Positions 1 through 17,939 of a stretch of DNA of 64,000 nt are shown in pieces (positions within the stretch are counted from its first letter, which is position 1; every line of letters starts with the position of its first letter). A program made the translations under genes and the position numbers. Under the pieces are notes generated by a model that was given only the letters and a program-made list of their open reading frames with translations, did no database searches and was not told the origin of the DNA. Source of the DNA: Warburgia ugandensis (lineage: Eukaryota > Streptophyta > Magnoliopsida > Canellales > Canellaceae); contig CP141136.1 in assembly GCA_035236585.1 (NCBI GenBank), positions 32,324,949 through 32,388,948 of the forward strand. The letters run 5' to 3'.

Positions 1-1154
1 AGAGAGAAATCCCCTTATTAATCCATTTCACATCCCTAATCCACCATTCACCCTAAGGTTCCACATTCTTTTAACTTAGGGGAGGAGCCACCTTACTTTT
101 AAATTTTAATCCATTCAAAGCACATCAAAATCCTAAGTTACTCATCTTTTTCTAACATTTTCTCCATTTTTCTCTCTCCATTCCAACCTCGTTCACCATA
201 CAATTAGAATGGACAGCTCCACTTTCCTAACAAGTAAAAAAACGTCTACACCCCCCCCCCCCCCCCCTCTAAATTGGGAAATTAGCCAGCCATCTCTCTT
301 TCTTACATTATCTTGCTTACCTCAATTCCTACCTAACTTTCCTAACTTGAAAATGCTAGATCTAGATCTACTTTCCTTATTGATTCAACCCTTTCCTAAG
401 TTGGGAACCCAAGCATCTAAAAATTCTAAGGCTTCCCAAGCTTTTACCCAAGTAGGGGTTCGATGAGAAAACCCTGAAACATAGCTCCCTTGCTGATCTT
501 TGCTACTGGACTTTGGAATTCTTTTGATGCTTTTCTTCCTTTGGATTTCTTGTTATTACCTTTATTATTTGCCCTCCAATTCAGGTTAGTAATTTTCTTC
601 ATTTTTTTAATTAGGAATTTCATGTTTTCTCCTTCAATTCCACTTAGTTTTAGGCCCTTTTTTTCACAGTTAGTTCATTCATCTAGCCATTTTTTCTCTT
701 GCATTCTTGCTTTTCCCCTTAGGAATTTCATGTTTTTCTCCTTCAATTCCACTTAGTCTTAGGCCCTTTTTTTCATGGTTAGTTCATTCATCTAGCAATT
801 TTTTCTCTTGAATTCCTTTCTAGGTTTTACTTGCATTTCATCATATATATTCGAAGCATTAGATTGAGTTAAAGTTATTGTTTAGATCAAGTTTAAAGGC
901 TTTGAATAGTGCAAATGAAACCTATACCTACGTATACTAATTGGACTTAAACTATGCTAGGACTTAGCATGAATGATGATAAGCTATATAACAAGTTAAC
1001 ATGCTATAGTGAAAAGATACTAGGACTTTGATGGATTAAAAGATCATCTAAGGGTTGTATGAATGTGAGTAGTTCCTTAACTAGGGAATATTTCCAAGTG
1101 AAAAAAAATTCACACTTTATTGAAAGATTGAACCTCTAGATATAGCATGGGTTA
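1..1154 (+). other. Pyrimidine-rich sequence, possibly an Athila-type LTR
   Basis: T/C-rich sequence with a 17-C run (251-267). The style resembles the Athila-like LTR middle at 14000-14900, and an Athila-type LTR end appears at 6107-6325, so the two may be parts of one LTR split by later insertions. Open frames at 209-466 and 490-756 look like translations of low-complexity DNA. Confidence 0.3.
611..818. repeat. 108-base direct tandem duplication
   Basis: Unit starting TTAGGAATTTCATGTTT at 611 recurs at 719. Both copies include CTCCTTCAATTCCACTTAG and AGTTCATTCATCTAGC. Confidence 0.85.
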
Positions 1155-1444
1155 TGACATAAACCACCATAAGCTATAAAAACTAAGTCCTTGAAATTAA
1201 GGACTAATGGACCTTACACATGGCATCGACCTACCTTACATTTAGTACTATAATTTGGTAATCATCAATATTTTAGGCATGCACTCTATGAGTCAATGTA
1301 TGACCTGGATTATATAGATTTTCTTTAGTGTTTTAAGTAGGCACTCTACATGTTACCACAAGCCCTAGTGGATGCAGTTTTATCAATGCTTAAGCAGGTG
1401 CTTATGAGCAACTGTAAGCCTTGCGGATATGATTTTCATTTATG

Positions 1445-2133
1445 CTTTAGGTAAGCATTATATGAGCAATTGTAAGCCTTAGTGGATATGGATTTCATAA
1501 ATGTTTTCGGTAAGCACTCTTTGAGTAGCCATAAGTCCTGGAGATGTAGTTTTGATTGCTGATTTCGTAGGTGTCTATGAGTATTGCAAGTCGCGGAGGC
1601 AAGCATGCCTGTGGCTGCAATAAGACTTGGAGGCAGGCATGCTCGGGAATGGCCACAAGATCAGGGCATGAGTGCTATGTACTGCTGTAAGTCCTAGAGA
1701 CCCTGTACTAGGAGGTGTAGTTGGCCAATGACCTCTGAGATATATTAATATAAGCCCTGCGATGGAGATGGTAGGAAATAGGATTATATGAGCTTTAGGT
1801 AAGCATTATATGAGCAATTGTAAGCCCTAGTGGATATGGATTTCATAAATGTTTTCAGTAGGCACTCTTTGAGTAGCCATAAGTCCTGGAGATGTAGTTT
1901 TGATTGCTGATTTGGTAGGTGTCTATGAGTATTGCAAGTCTCTGAGGCATGCATTCCTGTGGCTGCAGTAAAACTTGGAGGCAGGCATGTTTGGGAATGT
2001 CCACAAGATCAGGGCATGAGTGTTATGTACCGCTGTAATTCCTAGAGACCCTGTACTAGGAGGTGTAGTTGGCCAATGACCTCTGAGATATATTAATATA
2101 TGCCCTGTGATGGAGATGGTAGGAAATAGGATT
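1445..2133. repeat. 348-base tandem duplication with shorter internal repeats
   Basis: 1445-1792 and 1793-2133 are near-identical copies (for example CCCTGTACTAGGAGGTGTAG and GGTAAGCATTATATGAGC in both). Within and before them (from about 1380), units of roughly 60 bases with TGTAAGCC..G.GGATATG recur. The second copy is cut at 2133-2139 by the LTR at 2140. Confidence 0.9.
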
Positions 2134-2139
2134 ACCAAC

Positions 2140-5037
2140 TGTGACGACCCGGGTTTTCCCATGCATTTTTAAATGCAAGCTCTAAATTCCTAAGGCGGGA
2201 TGCATCCCTATTTGAAAACCATTTTTATAAAAACCATGCAATGCAGTGGAAAATCTTTAGTTTTAAACTCATTTTGAAAACCCAAAGTGTCATTTGCTTT
2301 CACAACAATCAAAGTAGTTGTTGAAAAACTTCAGAAATCATAAATGTTTTTCTCTAGGTCTATCCAGTCACAACACACAGCCCAACTGTAAATAAATACA
2401 TGTTCAAAGGGTTGAGAGTTTACTTACATGTATGATTGTCTCCTTTTTAATTCACTTGCTCGTAGCACTAATATCTCCTCAGGCATCTTCTATTTTTAAG
2501 TGGAACTATCCCGAAAAATGTTAGGATAGGGTGAGTACATACTATACTCAGTAGGAGTTTATCACTACTAGTTTTGCAATGCGTGCTATGTTTAAAATCA
2601 TATGCTCTTTAAAACATGTGCATGTTTGAACACTCATGTTCAATATCGATATCAAAAACCATTGTCAGATTTAGAATACTAACGACTTAAAGAATCACAC
2701 AAACCAAGTCGAAAGTATCATATATCATAAACATAATCATATGCATAAGATGCTCAACTGAATCCAACTCATGGATATCTGGTATGGTTATGGTCGACCA
2801 ACCTCATGTCATGCCATATGCAATGCAAGTAAATCCACGAAACCATAGGGCCCAAACTATGCCCACGACGTCGCCGCCATGTGGTCCCCGGGTACTTGAG
2901 GACACAGCATCATAGCCTCCACGGGGCATATGACACATCGACCCAGTGCCGTGACACCAGTGGTAGCCCCCTATACCACATGCAATCGACATAGGGACAT
3001 GCCATTTTTGGGAGTGGTACCCATTCCACCTAGTAGTGGTAGAGGCTGGGAGGCCACTCCAACCTCTCGGCATAGCGCCCACGAGCTTACTAGCCCAAAT
3101 CATATATGATCAAACAAGCAAAAACATCTCTTTTCAAAACCTATCCTCTTTGGGTCCCTCACAACTGCCTGGCCCTCACAACTGCCTACTTAGCATCTTT
3201 TAGGCACTCCAGCGTCTTTTGGTAACCCTCAAGGACATGCAATTTTTTAAGAACTCAATGCTCACAAATCATGCAACATATGCAATTTTTTGCAAAACAT
3301 GTCTATGCATAATGTATTTAATCATATGCATGCTAAATTCATTTATATGCTAAACAAGCCATAAAATAAGGCATGCTAAACAAGTTATATAATTTATACT
3401 TAAAACATGCATTTAAAACAATCATGGCTCTTTTTAAAAGTCTAGTAGCGATAGAGCACCTACCTCAAAGTCTCCTGGAGTCGCATCCTTCATCACTCAA
3501 CCTGTCCCTGGGTCTCATTTATAAACTCCTGGATATGAATGGATACAAGGAGTCCTTATCAATTTCAATCTATTTAGACATTAGATCGCTAGATCTGCCT
3601 TTAGGGTCCATGGTCCTTGCCTAATTCATTTGTTAGCCTAGATCCTATGATGTGGATCTACTTTCCAATAGTTTAACTATGTAATTTATCCTCTAATCCT
3701 AACTTTAAAGTCTCATTGGGTCCACATGTCCCAGTTCCCAGGACACCTGTGCATCCAGGTTGAACCGCGACCGCCTCACGTGCGTGCGGGTCCAAAGGCC
3801 GTGCCAGGACCGCATTTTGCACGCGTACATGCATGCTCAAGTGACGTGCTATAAAGCGCATCATCGCACGGACGCACCTTTGGTGTAGTATGGCGCGTCT
3901 CAGCTCCTAGGGCACCCCGTGCATCTTGGTCGAGCCAGGACCCGTGCCCCATGTCACGCACGCACCTGAAGGCTACACCTGGGACAGTGTATGCACTGTC
4001 GTACATGCATGCCCAAGTAGCGCACTACAGCACGCGTCCCAGTCAACATCCTGCAAATGCATCTTTGACACAGGCGGGCCGCGTCTTGGTGCCCAGGATG
4101 CCCCGCGCATCCTGGACGAGTCAAAAGCCTGTCACACGCTTGCGTGTGCACGATGCTGGCCCCCAAGGGACGCGTCACTCATGTGCATCACGGGGTGCAT
4201 CCCATGACAACTGGTTTTGGACAGGTTTCAGAGGAAACCCATCTTCTCCGGTTTCCACAGCATCTCCCCAGCCGAAAAACACCCAGATCCGGCGTGGATT
4301 TGGGCAGGGAAGAAGCAAAACTAAATAGGAAGGGGTGGGGGGCTTACCTGGGTGGTCTGGGAGAGTACCCATCGCCGATGGGTGCACCTATTCTTCACCC
4401 TGAAGCTCCTGCTCACCAAAAATCGTGAAGAGGAAAAGCCCGCCGTTCTGGTGCGACCAGAGGAAGAGAAGGGGAAAAGAAGAGAGGGGAATGGGTAACT
4501 GGCAATGGTCGGCCTGACTCGGGCCTAGCCATTGCTGGAAAACTCAGGAAAACTGGGTTTGAGACAGGTTTTTGGTTTTTTCCAGAAACCCTAGTCTCAA
4601 CATGCCGAAAAATCATGTTTTTGTGAGGGGGGAGATGGGACTTTTATAAGGGGAAGAAGGCGGTGCCCCTCAATGGCGGTGGTAGATCTCTCTGGAAAAA
4701 TCGGGAGAAGAGGATTTCTGGAGAGATCTAAGGAGGAAGACTACAGGGGGTGCCTTTATCAAAACGGCCCCCTGCATTTTTCGTCTTTTTCGTTTTTCTG
4801 TTTAAATTTCAGAACTGCCCCTGATCTTTAAACAGCCGTAACTTCTTCATACGAACTCCGTTTTGGGTGATTTTTGAGGCGTTTGATTCCATTTTTCGAG
4901 TAGAATCTAATGGTACCAAGTTTCTTCACAAATTCCTTCATTTACTATTTTAAATAAAGTGAAACATTTAACACAGTTCATGTCCTATAAGATGTCCAAT
5001 TTTTGTTAAAAATAGTATAAATTGCTCGGGCGTTACA
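2140..5037 (-). mobile_element. Reverse-oriented long LTR, CpG-rich, nested in an older LTR
   Basis: On the plus strand it runs from TGTGACGACCCGGG to GCTCGGGCGTTACA (2898 bp), the paired termini of a Ty3 LTR. The bases before it, CCAAC, would on the minus strand start a primer site (GTTGG), but the site does not continue, and no 5-base duplication is seen. Its centre (3700-4600) is GC- and CpG-rich, unlike nearly all of the window. Open frames in several overlapping registers there are a by-product of low stop-codon density. Confidence 0.68.
3737..4280. repeat. Degenerate 170-185-base tandem repeat in the LTR
   Basis: Three units start with CCCAGGACACCTGTGCATCC (3737), CCTAGGGCACCCCGTGCATC (3906) and CCCAGGATGCCCCGCGCATC (4092). 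GTACATGCATGC.CAAGT.. follows in the first two. Confidence 0.75.
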
Positions 5038-6106
5038 GCTTCTCATTGGGAACTGCTTTGAGGTAGCCAAGTGTCCGCATGAGGTCAGATGAAGATTAGG
5101 CTATGAGGTATCCACGATCCACATAAAGGCTATGTTAGTCACTAGGGTGATGACAATGCCCTATGAGCATAGAAGTCTAGGTTTGTTTCATCATTTTGGA
5201 CATGCCAGTCACTCTCAAGAGTCTAGACCATGATGTCCGTCATAGTAGGAATGTATGCCATCATGGTTTCTAATTAATAAGTTTTCACAAGTGATGTGGG
5301 CTTGGATTTCTTATGGACAAACAATTGTGCAAATTGATTTTGAATTACTCAGTTACTTAGTTTTCACTGAGTCAATGATTTATTGATTTTTGGATTTATG
5401 CATGACTTGGGTTTAGTAGTTTTTCCATGTGATTTACATCTCACACAATATCATACCATATTTTGACAGAGTATTTGGGGTTCTTGTGAAAATAAAACCT
5501 AAGTTATGCCCATTGAGGACCTATATCACATTTACTTATGGATGCCTATATATACATACATAGTACTCAATGCCCTATTTTTGGTGGGTCAGCTTACATT
5601 AATTTTATTTCAAATTGTGAGCCACTTATATGCTCATTGCCTACAACCAACATTTTCAGATGACACTCCAGGGAGTGCGAGCACAAGGAATATGGGGAAG
5701 GCGAAAATATCAGGTCTGACTTGGATGTACAGTGGTGTGATACTTTTTGTGCATTTATTTAATAGATTCCATGTATAGGAATTCATTTTGGGTTGTGTGT
5801 AACTAATTTTGTTGACACATGAGATGGTTGTAGAAACTTAATTATGAATTGTTTACTTATTCAAATGAATCTATGACTCTACTTGTGACTAGTAATGATC
5901 CTGTGTCAAGTACTTCTAACCATCTTTAGGTTAGATACTATTTGACATATATGTGGAGTATTTGATTGTAACACTCAATATGAAGTCAAAGTATTTCACA
6001 AAATACTTATATATTATCACTCTAATCATTTTTCAAAACTAGGAAATTTCTATTCCTTCCTAAATTAAAAATCAATAAATATTTCAAAAAACTAGGATGT
6101 TACAAG

Positions 6107-6325
6107 TTAATTTTAATTTAGAAGTAGATTTCATCGCTTAGGTTTACTTGCTCTGATATAATTAGTTGTTTAGTTTAGAGTTCTTTCACTATCTTTCCTT
6201 AATTGTCTAGGTTAGACTAAAGCAACTTAATTCTTAATTAACTATAGTTTATCAAAGAGTCTTTGTGGGATTGACTAGTATTTGCTGCTTCTATACTCCA
6301 ATAGGGCATTGCCCTTGCGATAATA
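6107..6325 (+). mobile_element. 3' end of an Athila-type LTR
   Basis: CTAGGTTAGACTAAAGC...ACTTAATTCTTAATT... and GTCTTTGTGGGATTGACTAGTATTTGC correspond to the end of the Athila-like 3' LTR at 37710-37795. The upstream part of this LTR would lie left of the insertion ending at 6106. Confidence 0.45.
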
Positions 6326-6423
6326 ATTATTAAGACACATTAACAATCAAGATGTACGTTGAAGAAGAACTCAACTGAACAAGTGAAAGATGTGCATGTA
6401 AAGGTTCTATGATGTTTTCCCCC

Positions 6424-11754
<5,331 letters not shown>

Positions 11755-13237
11755 TGCATGTTTCTACTTTATAGTTTGCCACTCACATAATTGAGGAAAA
11801 GAAGGTGTGTGCCTTGTAAGGAGCTAGTGAGAAATGGAGAAAATGGTAGAATTACATTACTTGCAATTACATAGTTCCAAATGTAGATGATCCTTTGAGG
11901 CTGTACAAAGTGACTAAATTTATTCCAACATCATTGACTAGGATGCATAGAATGAAGTTGTAAAATTTCATATGCCAAACCAATGCTTCATTGAATTAAG
12001 TATAACATCCAATTATGTTCAATTCTCGATGCATCAAATTTGTATCCACATAGTGCGAAAGGAAGAAAGGTGCATGAGACCAATCATATGTAGTACCACC
12101 TCTTTAGGTTGGGCTATGTATGATTGGAAGAACATGAAGCAAGTATATGTGAGAGTTTATTTCTTTGAAATTATATCATATCTATACATGTTTCATTTTA
12201 TATCATATCTATACATGTTTCATTGTCTAACATAGTGTCTCTCTTAATAGCAAAGAAAGGTAGGAACTTACAGATCCCAATAAGCACACCGTCCTCTAGA
12301 TGGACCATTTGGTAGGCTATAATGCCCAAACCTTTAAAAATGAAGCTGTTACAGAAGTTGCTTCTTAAATTGTAAGTGGTTGCCCATGTCCACTACCCTC
12401 GTATTGCTTGAATATTATACATTAATTACGAGAATTGATAAAGTCCTTGTAATTAAATTTTATAGGAAAAACTTACCCAAGAAAGCAAATCTATAAGAAC
12501 TCCAAGCAGTACTACTGCAAAGGAGGACATCTTGTATAGAGCTATGGACAATAAAGAGGATTGCCTTGGCTAAGTAAGGGGCCAAGGGTGCGGTATTATT
12601 CCTTCCACCTTCTTTCATTGAAAAGCACCAACACCTAACAATGAGGAGTTCTAGAAGTCTAAAGCACAATTGCATGATGAGGTAAAGATGAGTATATGTA
12701 GAGACTTGCTAATGAGAGCTTTAATACTAGCTCCTCACACCCTTATACATCACTCACATGCTAATTACAATCCTAGTTGAAAAGAAGGTCAGGAACAGCA
12801 ACTACACACTTCAAAACATATGCTTCAGCCAACATGCCTCTATCCCTGAGGAGCCTCCATGCAATCATTAATGAAGATATGATAATTGACCCCATATGTC
12901 TCATGAACAAAGTGGTTGGCAATGATTTAGTTGAAGCACCATTAATTGATGAGGACCTCATAAGAGTTTGCAAAGGGGATCAACTCAAGCACCCTCATAT
13001 TATCTCATACATGGGGTATATGCAAATACTTGCTTCAATAGCGGTACTGCGTATTACTTGTTAATTAACATTGATAAATAATAATTGTTTCCTTTATACA
13101 ACTTCCAACATAATGCAACATGGCATTTGGAGGTCGAGGATGTACTTTACCATTTCCTTGACCTTGAAGCCATATGTGGAGTGAGAGGCAAGTTTCAAAT
13201 ATTCTACCAAGGTTATTTCGCTAAGTGAAGGAGCAGG
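11755..13237 (+). pseudogene. CACTA second ORF remnant (Ptta/En_Spm-like)
   Basis: After the TNP2 remnant on the same strand, ASEKWRKW, followed by NYIVPNVDDPLRLYK, near 11825-11910 resembles the plant transposase (Ptta/En/Spm) domain. KEDILYRAMDNKEDCLG with a following VRG and IIPSTFF (12515-12620) matches the conserved block of the same CACTA protein class. An open frame at 12777-13064 (95 residues) lies further along and has no recognisable family. The coding stretch is cut at 13237 by the Athila-like insertion and seems to continue beyond 37855 with the Ulp1-like part. Confidence 0.58.
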
Positions 13238-15277
13238 TGATTTATAGAAATATTTCATAATGTATCCCTATATTTATTAAATTTAGCCCTTAATTTGACT
13301 TAAATGTCAGTAATTAGGTTTATTTCATATTTTATAGGATTAGGATACAACTGAAAAAAACACATATTTTTGGCAACGAAAACTGTAAAAGAGAGCAATT
13401 CCATCATTTGAGCATCATCAAGACGTACATGTCTTAAACAAGAAGTCTAGAAGGTCAGATTATTATAAGGGTGTCCTTTGCAAAGTCAAAGTAATTAGAA
13501 ATCCTAAGCTAGCAACCAACCTTATCAAAATAGAAGGTGATAGAACTTCCCATGCATGCATGCAATCCACCATCTTAGGAAGCTTAGATCGTATACAATG
13601 GAGTGCAAGTATGGTTTATACACTGAAGTGAATTACTCAGAGATCAGGGCTTGCTTAAAGAAAAGTTTCACTACTTCATTCATTCATTTAACTTCACAGA
13701 GAAACCACATGTGAAATGCATGATATTTCCATGCAAGCTAGTGCACCACCTTCCATTCCACATGTTGTGCATGAGAAAAATAAGGAAGAAAAAAAGATGA
13801 AAACGTGGTGAAGAGAGAGACGGTCTATAGGAAATCTATGGCCAACATTTCTCTAGACTTTTGAAGCATTCAATGGCCAATATCTACCCTTGTTCATGGA
13901 CATCCTAGGAATCTTAGAGGAAACATCATGAGGAAATGCCATGTAATGATCTCATCTTCCCTTTTCCATCATTCAAGGAAGAAGGACACTCATCCAACCA
14001 TCCATCCATACATCCTTTTTAACTTTTCCCAGTGTGTGATTCTACCTTATCTCTTTCCATTCTCCTTTTATCTCCATTATTCTTTTTCCTTATCTCTTTT
14101 CATCTCATTCCTTTATTTCTATCCTTATCTATCTCATGCCCCATAATTTTCCCTTCTCCTCAAAAGCTCAACACAATTACTATTTCATGCATTCCATGCC
14201 TCCCCTCTCCTTTCATCTCAACCATATATTGCTCAATCATCCTCTTAAGATCCAATTTGATCTTAACCATTCATTTCTTAGGGATTTCTTTATAAAATGG
14301 GGAGAGTAGAAAGAGAGTTACCTCTTATGCTTCCCTAGATCCCAAAGCAACAACCTAGAGAAACAGAGGGAGAGAGATCACTCTGACCTTCCTCCCCTAA
14401 AGCTACACACATCCACACTATTTGGAGCCAAGGTAAGAGTCTTAACCATCATCCTCATCCTTAATCTACCATTCTTGTTTCAGAAAGGAGAATGAAGTAA
14501 GGTGATAGGGGTACTGGTGCACTTATCTTCACAATGGCAACCACTCTGCAGTCCTTGTAGGAGGCACCTCTCTCTAGCAATCCCACTCTTCCATAGGTAG
14601 CACACCCCTCTTCTTTCTTACCCATCATCTCACCCATCCTTTCCTTTATTCCACACCATTACTCCATCCTTACCTTTCTTCTATGCCATATCCATCCTTC
14701 ATTCTCTTACTTTCATGCTTCTCCTTAATGTTTACTTCCACACCATCTCCCCCATCCATTCCTTTCCACGCCTCACGCTTCTAGCCTTTCATTATACTTA
14801 GTCGTTCCCACTTCTATTCACTCTATCATATCTCCATCAAATTCAGTTCATCTCTTATCTTATGCATCTTCCTTTGCTAACTCTCATATTAGGCTTTTAG
14901 TAAGGAAAACCAGAGCGTTATTTCTTCAATTTTTCCATCCATTCCTTCTTGTACTTCTATTGGGGCTTGGAAAACTTTGGAAAGGAAGAAGTACATTGCA
15001 CCACTTTCTATGGAAGATAAGGCATATTCATCCTAAAAAGTGGTTTGGACATTGTTCTTTACTTTCATGCTTACTTTTCTATTCTAGGTTAAGTTTGTTA
15101 AATAATTTTGGATTTATTTACTTTTTAAAACATGTTGGCTAGGCTAAAGTACATTAACTTAATATTGTAATTGAAATTCCAACATTGGAAGAGTCCATGT
15201 GGGATGGACTTATAGTTGCCTTGTATATGATATAGTGGACCCCTGCACTTGCAAAAAGTTAAATTTAAAACTCAATA
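13238..15277 (+). repeat. 5' LTR of the Athila-like element
   Basis: It starts TGATTTATAG and ends ...TTAAAACTCAATA, just before the primer-binding site. It is collinear with 35270-37850, with matching blocks such as GAGCAATTCCATCAT, the TATA-like TTTATAAAATGGGGAGAG region, GGAGCCAAGGTAAGAGTC and GTGGGAT.GAC near the end. It is about 540 bases shorter than the 3' copy, so one or both have indels. Confidence 0.85.
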
Positions 15278-15283
15278 AGTTTT

Positions 15284-15301
15284 TGATGCTATTGCTAGGG
15301 A
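15284..15301 (+). other. Decayed primer-binding site (tRNA-Asp type) of the Athila-like element
   Basis: The 18 bases TGATGCTATTGCTAGGGA lie 6 bases after the 5' LTR. They match the Athila/Tat primer site TGGCGCCGTTGCCGGGGA at 12 positions, and all six differences are transitions, five of them at CpG sites. Confidence 0.75.
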
Positions 15302-16439
15302 CTTGCAATGGAATTTTAGTTAGAATCTAGGTTGAGTTACTTTATTGCTAGTTGTAGTTCTTAGGATTACATACATTATAGTTGTATTAGTTTTCATACT
15401 TTCCTTAATTCTTATGATTTTTTAGTACTCATTATTATTTTTATTTGCGCAAAAATTTGGAAGACTTGAAGGAGAAATTAGGATAGCATACATTTTATAC
15501 TTGAGTGAATTATGGTGAGGTTGTGAACGTTTTTTTAATCTAAATCATTAAAATAAGGGTTGTAATAATACAAGTCAAGGGTGAGCCATCTTAAATTAGA
15601 AGAGGAGGTGGCATGTACATGGTCTCACCCTTGTACAATAAGACTATATGTAGGGACCCATTGTGACTGTTCTAACTCTTTCAATTTCCTAGATTAAGGT
15701 TGCATTATTAATTTAGTTCTTATTGTGGATAGTATGCAATTCATATTACATGCATTCATTTACTTAACTATTGCATATTACTTAAACTTTTGCATTAGTC
15801 AACTTCTCCATAACAAGGATAGCCTAAGCTCAATTGTAACCCACAAACATAGGATGTCACGATTATACTATCTAGTCTGTTGAAGTCCTAATCCTTTATT
15901 AAGTAGCATATAGATAGCTGCATTAGTTTATTGCTTTTCCTACATATTTAGGTCACCTTTAATGATTTAAGATGAATGATATGTTGACCAAACTATTGTG
16001 GGAATGTTTAAATAATTAGTAAAGGAAATCACCTCTACAAGATCAAGGGTGGATTTCATCACCACCTGATGGCCCACTTAGGTTAATCATCACCTCAAGC
16101 ACCCCAGCCTTCCAAATTAAACTAAAATGAGACCTACAACAGCCCACAAGCTAATAGAACTTTCTTGAAAGAAGATGTATTATTGTCACTTTAGTGGCTC
16201 CTACTTAATCAACTACATTGGTATTTAAACACTAACTACGACCACACATGTGATAACTCAGATTATCTATAGCTAAATAGCCTTGTAGAAGAATGGATGA
16301 GGAAGTAGTAGAAGTCAAGGCTTTAAAATATTACTCCTATCCAGTATAACTCTCCATCTTGTATAGTACTTCTGCTACTAATGTAGATCACTTTAAGTTA
16401 AAGCTAGGCGGGTTATTCAACTCCTCCCAACATTCTATG
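15302..16439 (+). other. Athila-like leader region, no coding signal
   Basis: AT-rich sequence between the primer site and the first gag homology. Untranslated leader and decayed gag N-terminus are expected here. Nothing specific was recognised. Confidence 0.4.
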
Positions 16440-17640
16440 GTCTAGACAACTAGGACCTATATCACCATGTCAAGGAATTTCTTAACATCTGTGCTACAAT
16501 TAAATACCTTCATCTGACTCTATTAGGTTGAGAATATTCCCCTTCTCCTTAAAGGATCAAACAAAAGCATAGCTCAGCTCCTTATGGGTAGGGCCCATCA
16601 CTTTATGGGATAAATTATTCAAGAAATTCCTAAATAAGTTTTTCTCATTCCACAAAACCAACACCTTTAAGAAGGAAATAATAAATTTTTAATAAAGAGG
16701 GGTTGAGCATTTCTATAATTGCAGGAAACATTAGAAGGACTTCTTGTTGAAATGCCCATGCCATTGCTTCAAAACGTGGCAACATGTCCAATATTTCTAT
16801 GAAGGTTTGACCCCACGAACTAACATTTGATTGATGACATAAGTGGTGGGGCATTCATGACTAAAAGTGATGTAGAGGCCTAGAATTTCTTCAAAAATTT
16901 CTAACAAACTCCTAGTAATGGGAATTCTTTACATGTATGGAGAGAAACCCACTACCTCCAAAGAAAGGTAGTTTATATGAAATGGGGGTCACTCCATATC
17001 TATCTAGTAAAATAGATATGTTGGCTCATAAAGTGGACAAGATAGATTATCTCACTCAGTGGTTAGATGCATTCATGGTGATTAATATATCTTCTATGTA
17101 ACCTCAGACTGAGGTTCGTTCAATCTATTCTAGTTGGAGATACCCTACTACATCGTGTCCGTTAAGCTCTAGTTTTCTTAAATATTTCTCAGAGTAAATG
17201 AATGTCATTAATGCATTTCTTGGTCTAGGGGTCTTAATTATTCTTAGTCTAAGAATAACCACTAAGGGAGTCCATCTGAGGATGCCCCTCATCAACCTTT
17301 TTCTCCAGCCATAATGCTATAGCAGCAATGGCTTCCTCAATAATTTTCACAACAACCAAGGAAACAATCAATTGAGGAGACCCCAAATCTCATTACAATT
17401 CTAGAATAATACAAAGTAGACTTTCTAGGCCAACTTGTAATCTATTGCGAAGTTGAAATATCAAATGGGACAACTTTTGCTGCACCAAATGAGAGGGAGA
17501 AATGAAAATTTCCTAGTCAGCCTATACCCAACCTTAAGGGTCAATTTGAGATTGGCTCTACATGAAATGAATAGGCCAAATCCATAACCATCCTTCGAAG
17601 TGGTAAGTATGTGGACACTCAAGTAGGTTCAACTGATAAA
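16440..17640 (+). pseudogene. Athila-like gag remnant
   Basis: Broken frames carry gag signatures in order: a stretch with RIFPFSLKDQTKA (near 16520-16570), FLNKFFSFHKTNTF (near 16630-16680), the FYEGL region (near 16795), and IDMLAHKVDKIDYLTQWLDA (near 17005-17070). The motif SITILRSGKYVDTQV lies near 17580-17625. It corresponds to the (K)AITLRSGK motif at the gag C-terminus of Athila/Tat elements. Multiple stops and shifts make it non-functional. Confidence 0.75.
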
Positions 17641-17939
17641 TCCCTAATAGTTGAGGAAAAGAAAGCCTTGTAAAGAATTAAAAGGGAAAAGAGAAGTGTC
17701 AGCCACCTCCTACTTCTATTGACCTTAGTCCTAACAAAATTTATATGCCAAAAGCTCCTTACCCTCAACAGCACAATATGGCTAGAAAGGACAATAATGT
17801 GAATGTGATAGTGGATAGTTTAAATAGGTGAGTATTAACATTCCATTACTCATTGTAATTAAGTATTTTCCTCCTTATTCCAAGTTCTTGAGGGATCTTT
17901 ATACCCCAAAGCATAAGCTTAATGTGCAAAAGAAGGCCT

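Larger units (their letters stand above)
1155..6106 (+). mobile_element. Older long-LTR-type LTR, interrupted, left end unresolved
   Basis: It ends ...CTAGGATGTTACA at 6106, like other Ty3 LTR termini here. A block near 5656-5700 (AGATG...GCGAGCACAAGGAAT) resembles the corresponding region of the LTR at 2140-5037 when that is read in its own orientation. The start is uncertain; TGACATAAACC at 1155 is only a candidate. The LTR at 2140-5037 lies inside it. Confidence 0.38.

Noticed and set aside
3776..4428. Overlapping open frames on both strands in the GC-rich LTR part
   Set aside because: Several registers are open at once because stops are rare in CpG-rich sequence. They lie within an LTR and its tandem repeats, with no protein family.
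6145..6160. GCTCTGATATAA as a tRNA-Met primer site in reverse
   Set aside because: Only partly matches and is not adjacent to an LTR end in the required orientation.
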